Source: Hymenobacter sp. BRD128 (lineage in GTDB: Bacteria > Bacteroidota > Bacteroidia > Cytophagales > Hymenobacteraceae). From it: a stretch of DNA of 64,000 nt. The position numbers were made by a program, and so were the translations under genes. The notes beneath the pieces are model-generated. The model was not told where the DNA came from and ran no database searches. It saw only the letters and a program-made list of their open reading frames with translations. The stretch covers positions 3,782,001 to 3,846,000 of the forward strand of contig NZ_CP053908.1 of the NCBI RefSeq assembly GCF_013256625.1, written 5' to 3'. Shown one piece after another: positions 45,749 through 54,923 of the stretch (positions are counted from its first letter, which is position 1; the number at the start of each line of letters is the position of its first letter).

Positions 45749-46189
45749 ATGAAGCAGGTTAAAATTCAGATTCCGTCGCTCGTGGAAAATATCCGCGTCG
45801 TGGAAAGCTTCATTGATAATTCCAAGGATACGTTCCAGATTGAGGACGATATCTACGGCAACATCATGGTAGCCGTCACGGAAGCTGTAAACAACGCTAT
45901 CCGCCACGGCAATAAGTTTGATAAAGACAAGAACGTCTACCTCTCGCTCTACGTCAACCCCAACCAGCTCAAGTTTGAGATTGAAGACGAAGGCTCGGGC
46001 TTTGACTACAATAATCTCGACGACCCGACCTCGCCCGAAAACCTGGAAAACCCCGGTGGACGCGGCATTTTTCTCATCCGCCACCTGGCCGATGAAGTCG
46101 AATTCAGCAAAGATGGTCGCCGCCTGGAGCTCACCTTCGCTCTGCACCCTGCCAGCACCCCCGAAACTGCCGAGCAAGCCGCCGCATGA
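45749..46189 (+). CDS. Anti-sigma regulatory factor (RsbW/SpoIIAB-like kinase)
   Basis: 146-residue GHKL ATPase. It shows the N box VAVTEAVNNAIRHGNK, the G1 box FEIEDEGSGFDYNN and G2 loop ENPGGRGIFLIRHLAD. Such proteins bind a sigma factor or phosphorylate an antagonist. No sigma factor or antagonist is adjacent; the STAS protein at 14513 is a possible partner but distant. The ybeY start overlaps its stop (ATGA), so the two are coupled in translation. Confidence 0.88.
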   Translation: MKQVKIQIPSLVENIRVVESFIDNSKDTFQIEDDIYGNIMVAVTEAVNNAIRHGNKFDKDKNVYLSLYVNPNQLKFEIEDEGSGFDYNNLDDPTSPENLENPGGRGIFLIRHLADEVEFSKDGRRLELTFALHPASTPETAEQAAA

Positions 46190-46653
46190 GCGTACCCGCC
46201 GCCGCCGGCGTGCGCTACTTCGAGGCGCCCGGCATTGAGTTCGTAGTGGAGGACGTGCCCGAATTCGGCCTGCACGATGCGGAGGACCTAGTGGCTTGGA
46301 TTGAGCGCATCGCGGCGGTGCACGAGTACCGTATTGCGCAGCTCACGTTCATCTTTTGCACCGATGAGTACCTGCACAAACTGAACGTAGAGTATCTCAA
46401 CCACGACACGCTCACCGACATCATCACCTTCGATAATGCCGACGATGCCGAGGTGCTGGAGGGCGACATTTTCATCAGCGTGGAGCGCGTAGCCGACAAC
46501 GCCAAAGACCTGAACATCAGCTTCCGCGACGAGCTGCACCGCGTCATGATTCACGGCGTGCTGCACCTGCTGGGCTACCACGACAAGGACTTGCTGAGCC
46601 AGACGGCTATGCGCCGCAAGGAAGATTACTGCCTCTCGCTGCGCACCTTTTAG
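46186..46653 (+). CDS. ybeY: rRNA maturation endoribonuclease YbeY
   Basis: 155-residue zinc hydrolase acting on 16S rRNA 3' ends and ribosome quality control. The metal box reads HGVLHLLGYHDKD from about residue 123. Most bacteria have HGxLHLxGYDH; here the third histidine sits one position earlier and is followed by Asp. Bacteroidota homologues often deviate here, so the protein is probably functional. It overlaps the RsbW-like gene by 4 bp. Confidence 0.9.
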   Translation: MSVPAAAGVRYFEAPGIEFVVEDVPEFGLHDAEDLVAWIERIAAVHEYRIAQLTFIFCTDEYLHKLNVEYLNHDTLTDIITFDNADDAEVLEGDIFISVERVADNAKDLNISFRDELHRVMIHGVLHLLGYHDKDLLSQTAMRRKEDYCLSLRTF

Positions 46654-46674
46654 GGCTAGCCGCGTTTTGCTGGT

Positions 46675-47391
46675 ATGAGTGTCGCGCTTTCCCGCTTGCC
46701 CGGCGATTTTCTGGATTATTACCTCGCCCAAGGCTATTACCGCATGGGGCAAAACCTGTTTACCTGCCAGTTTTTGCCCCTCGAAACCGGCCTTTACACC
46801 ACCCACTGGCTACGCTTGGCCGTGGCTAGGGTCACCTACGGCCCCAAGCAGCGCCAGCTGTTTCGGCTCAATGAGCGGTTTGAAGTAGCCGTGCGGCCGT
46901 TTCGACTCACGCCCGAATACGAAGCGCTGTATGCGCGCTATTATCAGTCAATTGACTTCGACGCCAACCCCTCGCTAGGGGACTTGTTGCTGGAAGGCAG
47001 CCCGCACAACATCTTCGACACCCACGTGCTGGAAGTGCGCGACGGCGAGCGCCTCATCGCGGCCGGTGTCTTCGACAGCGGCACCGAGAGCATCGCGGGC
47101 ATCGTCAATTTTTACGACCCTGCCTACCATAAGCACAGTCTGGGGAAGTATTTGATGCTGCTCAAGTTGGAGCACGCCCGCCGCCACCGGCTAGCCTATT
47201 ATTACCCCGGCTACTTGGTGCATGGCTACCCCAAGTTTGACTACAAGCTCTTTGCCTGCCTGGCGGCTACCGAGGTTTTTAATGCCCGCACGCACCAGTG
47301 GCGGCCCTTCAGCTGGGAGGAGGTAAACCGGGAAGCCACGCGCCTGCTAGCCGACCGCGAGGCCCGCGACCTGGCGGAGGAGACGGAGTAA
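46675..47391 (+). CDS. Arginyltransferase-like (ATE/Bpt) protein
   Basis: 238-residue protein resembling the C-terminal domain of arginyl/leucyl-tRNA-protein transferases. Indicators are GYYRMGQNLFTCQF, LYARYYQSIDF, the acceptor-site sequence FDSGTESIAGIVNFYDP, and LAYYYPGYLVHGYPKFDYK. The enzyme class transfers an amino acid from charged tRNA to protein N-termini, marking them for ClpS-dependent decay. The N-terminal cysteine cluster typical of ATE is absent, and only one CxF site remains near residue 31. Activity is inferred. Confidence 0.7.
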   Translation: MSVALSRLPGDFLDYYLAQGYYRMGQNLFTCQFLPLETGLYTTHWLRLAVARVTYGPKQRQLFRLNERFEVAVRPFRLTPEYEALYARYYQSIDFDANPSLGDLLLEGSPHNIFDTHVLEVRDGERLIAAGVFDSGTESIAGIVNFYDPAYHKHSLGKYLMLLKLEHARRHRLAYYYPGYLVHGYPKFDYKLFACLAATEVFNARTHQWRPFSWEEVNREATRLLADREARDLAEETE

Positions 47392-47443
47392 CCAACCGTA
47401 TGAACACGGCTTTATTTTAGCGGCTTTCTTAGCCCTAGCCATC

Positions 47444-47899
47444 ATGCTTCGCCTCGTTCGCACCACTTCTGAAAATCCCGATTTCCGCGCCCTGGTACAG
47501 CTGCTCGACCGCGAGCTAGCCGCACGCGACGGCGCCGACGCCACTTTCTACGCCCAGTACAACAAGATTGACCTCATCAAGCACGCGGTAGTGGCGTATG
47601 AGGCCGACGAGCCGGTGGGCTGCGGCGCTTTCAAAGAATTTGCGGACGACGCGGTGGAAGTCAAGCGCATGTTTGTGCAACCCGCGCACCGGCAGCGGGG
47701 CGTAGCCCAGGCGGTGCTGGCCGAGTTGGAGCGCTGGGCTGGCGAACTAGGCTACACCAGTTGCGTGCTCGAAACCGGCAAGCGCCAGCCCGAAGCCATC
47801 GCGCTATACCAACGCTGTGGCTACGTGCGCACGCCCAACTACGGGCAATACGTGGGCGTGGAAAACAGCGTGTGCATGCGGAAGTCGCTGAGCCGCTAG
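47444..47899 (+). CDS. GNAT-family N-acetyltransferase
   Basis: 151 residues with the acetyl-CoA loop VQPAHRQRGVAQAVLAELE (Q/RxxGxG/A form) and the following LGYTSCVLETGKRQPEAIALYQRCGY. Substrate unknown. It lies on the same strand between the arginyltransferase-like gene (52 bp) and mnmG (107 bp). Confidence 0.88.
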   Translation: MLRLVRTTSENPDFRALVQLLDRELAARDGADATFYAQYNKIDLIKHAVVAYEADEPVGCGAFKEFADDAVEVKRMFVQPAHRQRGVAQAVLAELERWAGELGYTSCVLETGKRQPEAIALYQRCGYVRTPNYGQYVGVENSVCMRKSLSR

Positions 47900-48006
47900 C
47901 GGCAAGTAGGGGAGTGCTCGCCATTTTGTGGCGAACTTTGTAGCCTGGTTTTGTTGTCCTGCTGGCTAGCTCCGGTCAGCCACGCCATTCTTTAGCGCTA
48001 TCTCTT

Positions 48007-49873
48007 ATGTTCTCCGATACTGAATACGACCTCATCGTAGTGGGCGCGGGCCACGCGGGCTGCGAAGCCGCCGCCGCCGCCGCCAACCTCGGCTCGAAGG
48101 TGCTGTTAGTGACGATGAACATGAACACCATCGCCCAGATGTCGTGCAATCCCGCCATGGGCGGCGTGGCGAAAGGCCAGATAGTGCGCGAGATAGACGC
48201 GCTGGGGGGCAGTCGGGCCTCATTACCGACCGCACCATGATTCAGTTTCGGATGCTGAACCGCTCGAAGGGCCCCGCCATGTGGAGCCCGCGCGCCCAAA
48301 GCGACCGCATGCGCTTTGCCGAAGAGTGGCGCCTGACGCTGGAGCGGATTCCGAACGTGGATTTCTGGCAGGAAGCCGTAACGGGTTTGCTGATTGAAAA
48401 CGACGCCTGCGTGGGCATCCGCACCGCGCTGGGTATCGAATTTCGCAGCAAAACGGTGGTGCTGACTAATGGCACGTTCCTTAACGGCCTGATTCACATT
48501 GGCGAAAAGAATTTCGGTGGCGGCCGGGCGGCCGAGAAAAACAGCCGCGGCATCACCGAGCAGCTCATTGAGCTGGGCTTCGAGGCCGGGCGCATGAAAA
48601 CCGGCACCCCGCCCGCGTGGATGGCCGCTCGCTCGACTACTCGAAAATGGAGGTGCAGGCCGGCGACGAAAACCCTAGCCGCTTCTCGTACCTCGACACG
48701 CCCCGCCTCACCGGCCAGCGCCCGTGCTACATCACGTACACCAACGAGCGGGTGCACGAGATTTTGAAGGAAGGCTTCGAGAAGTCGCCCATGTTTCAGG
48801 GGCGCATCAAGGGCCTGGGGCCGCGCTACTGCCCGAGCGTGGAAGACAAAATCAACCGCTTCGCTGACAAGGACCGCCACCAGATTTTTGTGGAGCCCGA
48901 AGGCTGGAGCACCGTGGAGTGCTACATCAACGGCTTCAGCAGCTCGCTGCCCGAAGATGTGCAGTACCGCGCCCTGCGCGAAATCGCGGGCTTTGAGAAG
49001 GCCAAGATGTTCCGGCCCGGCTACGCCATCGAGTACGACTTTTTTCCGCCCACGCAGCTTACTAATACACTCGAAACCAAGCCGGTGCGCAATCTCTGGC
49101 TAGCCGGCCAAATCAATGGCACCACTGGCTACGAGGAAGCGGCCTGCCAGGGCCTGATGGCCGGCATCAACGCCCACCAGCGCGCCGCTGGTAAGGAGCC
49201 TTTCACCCTGCGACGCGACGAGGCCTACATCGGCGTGCTCATCGACGACCTTATCAACAAAGGCACCGACGAGCCCTACCGCATGTTTACGAGCCGCGCC
49301 GAGCACCGCATCCTGCTGCGCCAAGACAATGCCGACCTGCGCCTGACGCCCTTGGGCCACGCCCTGGGCCTAGCCAGCGACGAGCGCCTGGCCCGCGTGC
49401 ACCAGAAGGAAGCCGACACCGCCGCCGCGCTGGCCGTGCTGGAGAAATTTGCCATCGAGCCGGCCGCGATAAATGGTTTTCTGACTGAACACGGCTCGGC
49501 CGAAATTCATGAGAAAACGCGGGCGCTCAACCTCTTGCGCCGGCCTAATATCGAGCTGCCCGAGCTGACCGCCTTCCTGCCCGAGTTGGCCGCGAAGCTA
49601 GCCGCGTTCAGCGAAGAAGCGCAGGAACAGGCTATTATCCAGACCAAGTACGAGACGTATTTGCAGAAAGAGCAGCAGCAGGCCCAGCGCATGCGCGAGC
49701 TGGAAGACTTCCAGATTCGGGGCCGGCTGAACTACGGTGCCATGCCCGCCCTCAGCCACGAGGCCCGCGAAAAGCTGCTCAAGATTCAGCCCGAAACGCT
49801 GGGGCAGGCCAGCCGCATCAGCGGCGTGAGCCCGGCCGACGTGTCGGTGCTGATGGTGTATTTGGGGCGGTAG
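48007..49873 (+). pseudogene. mnmG: tRNA uridine-5-carboxymethylaminomethyl modification enzyme, two frameshifts
   Basis: MnmG/GidA with MnmE modifies U34 in several tRNAs; it is a FAD protein. The start has [20 protein letters not shown] (dinucleotide fold), MSCNPAMGG and later RPGYAIEYDFFPPTQL, GLMAGINAHQRAAGK and TSRAEHRILLRQDNADLRLT, and ends at 49873 with a MnmE-contact helical domain. The frame breaks twice: adding one G to the run 48204-48209 turns LGGSRASL into [12 protein letters not shown], and adding one C to 48612-48614 turns GTPPAWMAAR into GTPPRVDGRSLDYSKM. Restored length is about 622 codons. Missed bases in homopolymers are the simplest explanation because the enzyme is almost universal. 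Confidence 0.9.
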
Positions 49874-49966
49874 ATGGGGCCCGAACAGCCAGCTCGGCGG
49901 CGGCCGTGGCGCTGGCCGCTGGGCTGGCTGTTCGGGCTAGGGTTTGCCCTGGGGTTGGGGCTATGA
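49874..49966 (+). CDS. Possible 30-residue hydrophobic peptide
   Basis: ATG immediately after the mnmG stop. The peptide has a basic start (PARRRPWRWP) and one hydrophobic helix (GWLFGLGFALGLGL). The frame and its adjacency suggest a membrane micropeptide, but chance cannot be excluded. Confidence 0.25.
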   Translation: MGPEQPARRRPWRWPLGWLFGLGFALGLGL

Positions 49967-50038
49967 GGCTGGTGCGCCTGGCTGTGGCTTCATTATACTG
50001 CTGTTGACCACGGGGGTTATCCGTGGTTAGGCACGGTG

Positions 50039-50275
50039 ATGCGGTTAGAGTTGCCGTACAGGCTGTGGCTAGCCGTGGCCGCGCTGGGCGGGCTAGGTCT
50101 TGTAATGACCATCAATAACTTAATCCGCCAAGCCTGGAAACGCGCATTGCGGTGGCTGCTGCTGGCTGGCTTGGGAGCGGCGCACTGCACGGCTAGCCTA
50201 CTGCCCATGGTGGTATCGATGGGCGGTGGTGTTACGCCCGATGTGCCACAGGAAGAAACCACCGCTGGCAAGTAG
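50039..50275 (+). CDS. Small hypothetical membrane protein
   Basis: 78 residues from ATG 50039 (a GTG at 50036 directly precedes). Two hydrophobic segments, LWLAVAALGGLGLVM and LRWLLLAGLGAAHC, flank a basic turn, so it is likely an inner-membrane protein with two passes. A proline- and acidic-rich tail follows. No family recognised. Confidence 0.5.
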   Translation: MRLELPYRLWLAVAALGGLGLVMTINNLIRQAWKRALRWLLLAGLGAAHCTASLLPMVVSMGGGVTPDVPQEETTAGK

Positions 50276-50326
50276 TCTGCTCTTAATGCATGTATTCGCT
50301 TCATCCCCGACCTTTGCCGGACTTTT

Positions 50327-51265
50327 ATGAAGTCTGAGTTATTTCCGCCTGTGCCTACCGAATTATTAGCCAACTGCCCGGTGTGCGGCAGCCCTGACCT
50401 CCACGATAAGCTGCGTGTGCAGGACCAATCAGTAAGCCAGGAAGCGTTTACCATTCAGCAGTGCGCGGCCTGCGGCTTTCAGTTTACCAACCCCCGGCCC
50501 GATGCGGCTGGCATCGGCAGGTATTACGAATCAGACGCTTACGTATCGCACAATTCGGCGGCGCAGGGCCTGGTAAACCGCGTGTACAAAGCGGCGCGCT
50601 ACTTTACGGTGCGGCACAAAGTGGCTCTGGTAAGCAAGCTCAATGGCGGCCGGCCGGGCCGGCTGCTCGACTACGGCTGCGGCACGGGGCACTTTCTGGC
50701 CGGGGCCAAAAAAGCTGGCTGGCAGGTGACGGGCCTCGAACCTAACGCCCGCGCCCGCCACGATGCGGCGGCCCGCGTGGGCCAGCCCATCCTGGATGCC
50801 GCGGCGCTGGCTGAGCTAGCCCCGGCTAGCTTCGACATCATCACGCTCTGGCACGTGCTGGAGCACGTGCACACCTTGCACGACACGCTCAAGCAGCTAC
50901 TGGCGGCGCTCAAGCCGGGTGGTAAGCTGCTCATTGCGGTGCCCAATGCCGAGAGCCTCGATGCCCAGCACTACCGCGAGCACTGGGCGTCGTATGATGT
51001 GCCGCGCCACCTCTACCACTTCGTGCCGGCCACCATGCAGCGCCTGCTGGCCGGCCACGGCCTGCGCGTGGGGCAAACCCTGCCGCTGCTGCTCGATGCC
51101 TATTACATCAGTATGCTGAGCGAGCGCCACCTGGCGCCCGAGCGGGCGGGCGGGCCGCTGGCCGTGCTCAAAGCGGGCTACAAATCCAACCAGTACGCCG
51201 CGCAGCACGGCGGGCAATATTCGAGTTTGCTCTACGTAGCCGAGCGGGCCGAAGCCAGCCGCTAG
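50327..51265 (+). CDS. Class I SAM-dependent methyltransferase with zinc-ribbon N-terminus
   Basis: 312 residues. The first 60 residues contain CPVC and CAAC separated by about 35 residues, a zinc ribbon. The SAM-binding motif I is LLDYGCGTGHFLAGAKKAG followed by LEPN, and later LWHVLEHVHTLHDTLKQLLA and PGGKLLIAVPN. This form is found in family members that methylate small molecules or lipids of the envelope. A related GACCTTTG box lies at about 50310. Substrate unknown. Confidence 0.88.
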   Translation: MKSELFPPVPTELLANCPVCGSPDLHDKLRVQDQSVSQEAFTIQQCAACGFQFTNPRPDAAGIGRYYESDAYVSHNSAAQGLVNRVYKAARYFTVRHKVALVSKLNGGRPGRLLDYGCGTGHFLAGAKKAGWQVTGLEPNARARHDAAARVGQPILDAAALAELAPASFDIITLWHVLEHVHTLHDTLKQLLAALKPGGKLLIAVPNAESLDAQHYREHWASYDVPRHLYHFVPATMQRLLAGHGLRVGQTLPLLLDAYYISMLSERHLAPERAGGPLAVLKAGYKSNQYAAQHGGQYSSLLYVAERAEASR

Positions 51266-51286
51266 CCCCGGCCGGCACGGACGGGG

Positions 51287-51294
51287 TATTTTTG
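51287..51294 (+). promoter_or_regulatory. Bacteroidota -7 promoter box
   Basis: TATTTTTG, 30 bp before the ATG at 51325. It overlaps an in-frame TTG at 51292, which supports starting translation at 51325 instead. Confidence 0.55.
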
Positions 51295-51324
51295 CACACG
51301 TTTTTTCCGCCGTTTTTTTTCCTG

Positions 51325-53028
51325 ATGGGTGTTCGCGCTGCTTTTCGTTTTGTATTGAGGTTCAGGGCAAAAGCGAGGGCTAGCCAGCCGGGCCGGGGCG
51401 CCCAAACAGGCTTGGCGCTGGCGGGCCTGCTGGCGCTGGGCAGCTGCGCGGCCATCAGCTCGCCGCAGGGTGGCCCGCGCGACAAGACGCCGCCGCGCCT
51501 GATTGGCACCTCGCCCGACAGCGCGGCCCGCAACGTGCACCAGCAGTTCATCCGCCTCAAGTTTTCGGAGCCCATTCAGCTTAAGGAGCTGACTAAGAAC
51601 CTGCTCATTACCCCGCAGCTGCCGCCCGACAACTCGTATTCGGTGCTGGCCGACCGCGACTACATCACGCTCACGTTTAAGAAGCCGCTGGAGGCGAATA
51701 CCACGTACTCATTCAACTTCCGCAAGGCGATAGTGGACGCCAACGAAAGCCTGCCGGCCAAATACCAGGCCCTGAGCTTCAGCACCGGCGCTACCCTCGA
51801 CTCGGGCCGGGTGCGCGGCACGGTAGTCGATTTTTTTACGACCCGCCCCGCCGCCGATGCGCTGGTGGGCCTCTACCGCACCACCGACACGGTGGGCGTG
51901 CGCCGGGGCCAGCCCTACTACCTCGCCCGCACCGATGCCAAGGGTCAGTTTCAACTCAATTTTATTCGGGTGGCGACCTATAACATGTACGCCTGGACCG
52001 ATAAAAACAACAATAACCGCTTCGACGACGGCGAGAAAATCGCCTACCTGCCCGGCCCCATTACCGTTAGTGACACCATCGGGCCGCGCACCTTGCAGCT
52101 CGTGCGGCCCGACCGCCTGCCACCCCGCCGCACCGGCCTCGAAACTACGCCCCGCCAGGTGCGCATCACCTTCAATGAAGGCTTGCAAACGGCTACGCTA
52201 GCCCCGCTAACCCCGGCCGATGCCGCCACCCAGGCGGCCGTGCAGCAGGCCACCGAAATTACCGACCAGGGGCGCAGCGTCTTGATTTACAAGACCCCTA
52301 CCGTAGTGGATGGCCGCTACCTGCTGGCCGCCACCGATAGCGTGGGCAACCCGCGGCGCGACACGCTCAACGTGCGCTTTCCGGTGCCTACCGCCGTGGG
52401 CAAAAAAGCGCCCGCCGCCGTGGGCACCGCCGTGGTGGGCAACCCGCGCAGCGTGTACCGGCAGGGCCAGGTGAAGTTTCGCTTCCCGGTGCCGGTGCAG
52501 CTGGCGGCGGGCCGCAGCCCCGGCACGCTTACCGAAGACTCGGTGAAAACCCACGCCCTGCGCGTGCCCGCCGAGGCTAGCCTCAATGCCAGCCGCACCG
52601 AGCTCACGGTGAAGCTCGATACCAAGGCGCTGAAAAACATCGAGATTCGGCTCGACACTACGGCCCTGCTGGCCGTGACGGGGCAGTCGCTGCTCTTGCG
52701 GCGGCCGCTGCGCCTGCCGGTGGTGGACCAGGACCCTAGCGGCCAGATTATGGGCACCATCCAGACCAAGTACAAGTCGTTTGACTTGCAGCTGCTCGAT
52801 GAGAAATACCAGGTGGTGGCCCAGCTGCACAACCCGCGCGGTACGTATCGCTTCGACTACCTGGCGCCCGGCAAGTACCGCCTGCGTGTGCTTATCGACC
52901 AGGACGGCGATGGCCACTGGCGCGGCGCCGACCCCAACCTGCGCCTGGCACCCGAGCCCGTCTACCTCGACCCCAAGCTGCTTGACGTGCGCTCGGGCTT
53001 TGAGATTGATGAGACACTGACTTTCTAG
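51325..53028 (+). CDS. Ig-like domain lipoprotein (Big_5-type)
   Basis: 567 residues. A basic N-terminus is followed by a signal with lipobox LLALGSC at about residue 41, then SSPQGGPRDKTPPRLIGTSP, which starts a Big_5 domain found in many Bacteroidota lipoproteins. Later there are further beta modules (TTRPAADALVGLYRTTD, YNMYAWTDKNNNNRFDDGE) and a SpaA/CarboxypepD-like ending (GTYRFDYLAPGKYRLRVL). It is anchored in the outer membrane or inner face. The family is commonly adjacent to mnmG and methyltransferase genes in Cytophagales. Function unknown. Confidence 0.85.
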   Translation: MGVRAAFRFVLRFRAKARASQPGRGAQTGLALAGLLALGSCAAISSPQGGPRDKTPPRLIGTSPDSAARNVHQQFIRLKFSEPIQLKELTKNLLITPQLPPDNSYSVLADRDYITLTFKKPLEANTTYSFNFRKAIVDANESLPAKYQALSFSTGATLDSGRVRGTVVDFFTTRPAADALVGLYRTTDTVGVRRGQPYYLARTDAKGQFQLNFIRVATYNMYAWTDKNNNNRFDDGEKIAYLPGPITVSDTIGPRTLQLVRPDRLPPRRTGLETTPRQVRITFNEGLQTATLAPLTPADAATQAAVQQATEITDQGRSVLIYKTPTVVDGRYLLAATDSVGNPRRDTLNVRFPVPTAVGKKAPAAVGTAVVGNPRSVYRQGQVKFRFPVPVQLAAGRSPGTLTEDSVKTHALRVPAEASLNASRTELTVKLDTKALKNIEIRLDTTALLAVTGQSLLLRRPLRLPVVDQDPSGQIMGTIQTKYKSFDLQLLDEKYQVVAQLHNPRGTYRFDYLAPGKYRLRVLIDQDGDGHWRGADPNLRLAPEPVYLDPKLLDVRSGFEIDETLTF

Positions 53029-53070
53029 CCTAATCAGTAACTACCCGCACCTTTCCACAGCTTTTGTGTA

Positions 53071-53104
53071 AAAACGCCCGCCAACTCTGGTTAGCGGGCG
53101 TTTT
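53071..53104 (+). terminator. Intrinsic terminator
   Basis: AAAACGCCCGC (53071-53081) pairs with GCGGGCGTTTT (53094-53104) around a 12-nt loop, 43 bp after the lipoprotein stop. Confidence 0.85.
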
Positions 53105-53116
53105 CGTTTGGTGATG

Positions 53117-53703
53117 GTGGATAACTAAGCCGCGTTTCCAGTTACTGGGCGCGGCATTTTGCATTTATGCACGGGTTATCCACCGGGTTATCCACGAATG
53201 GAGGCTAGCGAACGTATTCCTGTGGATAAGTCTGGGGAAAGCCTCCCGCCAACGGTGGATAAAATGAGCACAAGTTTTTTTGGCCGTTCGGCCCGGCTGG
53301 CAGCTAAGCCGGCTTGTGGATAACCGTGGATAACTTCCGGGGCTGACGAACACAATCCACACCCCCGCCAGCCTGTGGATTGTGGATTCGTGGATAACCC
53401 TTGTGAATAGTGGATAACCCGGTTAAGTCCTTGACAACTACCCGAATGATATGCACAATGCCTGTGGATAGCCCGTGCATAAGCCCATAGTTGTGCACCC
53501 CTTATCCACGCTGTGGACAACTCCCGGGCGTTATCCACTTATCCACTGCCCTGATGGATGAAAACAAAAAGGGATTTTTTAAAAAAGAAATTAATTCACA
53601 AATTGAGTTTGTGGAAAACCCCGGGCCGTTGAAAACTCGCCGGGTGGGGCTAGCCGGCTAACCCTGGCCCCGCGCGGGCCGTTGTGCACCGGGCGGTGGA
53701 TAA
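53117..53703. other. Candidate chromosomal replication origin (oriC)
   Basis: No gene is seen here. In under 600 bp I count 13 exact copies of the DnaA-box core GTGGATAA or its complement TTATCCAC, at 53117, 53176, 53188, 53222, 53255, 53316, 53326, 53390, 53410, 53502, 53531, 53539 and 53696. Two of them, at 53221 and 53315, are perfect TGTGGATAA nonamers. Further near matches lie at 53374, 53381, 53463, 53512 and 53610. An AT-rich tract (about 53560-53610), suitable for unwinding, lies between the main cluster and the last box. mnmG, a classical oriC neighbour, lies about 3 kb away. Confidence 0.8.
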
Positions 53704-53722
53704 GTGCCGCGCCGCGCCAGCC

Positions 53723-54217
53723 ATGCCGTTCGATTACACCCTCGATTTTCCCACCCTCGATTTCAGAAAGCACCCCGAGCTTTACCGCGTGGGCCGGGGC
53801 GAGCAGGGCGTGCTGCTGGTGCAGCCCTACAAGGGCGAAATCCTGCCCCACTGGCGCTTTAAGGATGCGGCGGCGGCCCGGGAGTCGTCGGCCGCTATTT
53901 GGCAGCTTTTCGAGGGGTATTTGCAGGAGGAGGATTTTGTGGGGGCCGACATGGCGCGCAAGTTTTTGCAGATGGGCTACACCCGCGCCCGGCGCTACGC
54001 CAACCACCAGGGCGGCAGGAAATACGCCGGCCCCGTGCCCGCCGATAAAAAAGGCCAGAGCGGCGCCCACGGCCGCGCCGAATTGCCCCGTAATGCACAT
54101 CCTGACGCGGATAAAGTAGAAGCCGCCGCCATTTTTAAGCAGAAGTGGGACGAGGCCAAAAACCTGCCCGAGTACCAACGCCAGAAAGCCGCCTTCGAGG
54201 CAAAATATGGGAAGTGA
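53723..54217 (+). CDS. DUF4385 family protein
   Basis: 164 residues from ATG 53723. The sequence PFDYTLDFPTLDFRKHPELY, RVGRGEQGVLLVQPYKGEIL, and FVGADMARKFLQMGYTRARR, NHQGGRKYAGP matches the DUF4385 family of small soluble proteins; its role is unknown. The gene begins 20 bp after the last DnaA box of the candidate origin. An in-frame ATG at 53684 overlaps the box cluster and is rejected. Confidence 0.85.
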   Translation: MPFDYTLDFPTLDFRKHPELYRVGRGEQGVLLVQPYKGEILPHWRFKDAAAARESSAAIWQLFEGYLQEEDFVGADMARKFLQMGYTRARRYANHQGGRKYAGPVPADKKGQSGAHGRAELPRNAHPDADKVEAAAIFKQKWDEAKNLPEYQRQKAAFEAKYGK

Positions 54218-54226
54218 AGAAATACC

Positions 54227-54317
54227 TGTCATTGCGAGCGCAGCGCGGCAATCGCTCCAGAACGAAATCGTTCGGGTGCCGTGTGGGGGCGATAGCCGCG
54301 CTGCGCTCGCAATGACG
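54227..54317. repeat. Interspersed palindromic repeat, family B
   Basis: Outer arms TGTCATTGCGAGCGCAGCGC and a nearly perfect complement ending GCGCTCGCAATGACGG. The same family as 7562-7660. It could form a long hairpin between DUF4385 and the next gene. Confidence 0.75.
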
Positions 54318-54334
54318 GACGTATTTTGTCTGGC

Positions 54335-54342
54335 TACCTTTG
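54335..54342 (+). promoter_or_regulatory. Bacteroidota -7 promoter box
   Basis: TACCTTTG, 25 bp before the ATG at 54368. The upstream element would fall in the palindromic repeat. Confidence 0.6.
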
Positions 54343-54367
54343 CACTAATCTTTAACCATCGTTCACC

Positions 54368-54859
54368 ATGAGCACCCCCACCACCCCCCCTAGCAGCATC
54401 GAGGAGAATGAAATTATCCTGGGCACCGGCATGGGCCCGCTGCGCTTCGGCACCACCATGGACGAGGTGCGCACCCTAGTGGGCGAGCCCGAGGAAATCG
54501 ACGAGTCGGAAGACGAGGACGAGTTTGAGCATCAGGCCTGGAATTACTACGAAGACGACCACCTGCTCTCACTCTACTTCGACCGCGAGGATGACTTCCG
54601 CCTGAGCTGCATTGAGACTGACAACCCCAACCTGCGCCTCTTCGGCGAGGCTATTCACGGCCGGCCGCTCGACCAGATTAAGGCGCTGATGCAGCGGCAG
54701 GGCCAGGGCGCGCCCGAAGTTGAAACGATGGAAGGCGGCGAAGTGCGCTTGTCTTACGAGAAGTCGATGATTGACCTGTATTTTGAAGAAGGCCTGCTGC
54801 AATTCGTCAACTTCGGCGTCTTCATCAACGACGACCTGGAGGTACAGTGGCCCAAATAA
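54368..54859 (+). CDS. Acidic hypothetical protein
   Basis: 163 residues, unusually rich in Asp and Glu, especially EEIDESEDEDEFEHQAWNYY. The visible pattern MGPLRFGTTMDEVRTLVGEP followed by a beta sheet (LLSLYFDREDDFRLSCIE) is shared by small immunity-like or SMI1-like acidic proteins of Bacteroidota, but I would not assign a family. There is no signal. It is flanked by repeat and DnaA boxes and is monocistronic. Confidence 0.75.
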   Translation: MSTPTTPPSSIEENEIILGTGMGPLRFGTTMDEVRTLVGEPEEIDESEDEDEFEHQAWNYYEDDHLLSLYFDREDDFRLSCIETDNPNLRLFGEAIHGRPLDQIKALMQRQGQGAPEVETMEGGEVRLSYEKSMIDLYFEEGLLQFVNFGVFINDDLEVQWPK

Positions 54860-54923
54860 GGCTAGCCGCTGAAAGCCTGAAAGTTCCCGGCTTTATCCAG
54901 TAATGACCAACCAATAGCGGAAG

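Noticed and set aside
53165..53538. Minus-strand frames of 64-116 codons within the DnaA-box region
   Set aside because: They consist of repeated readings of TTATCCAC (for example LSTG, VIHG, GLSTI) and have no protein-like pattern; the region is better explained as an origin.
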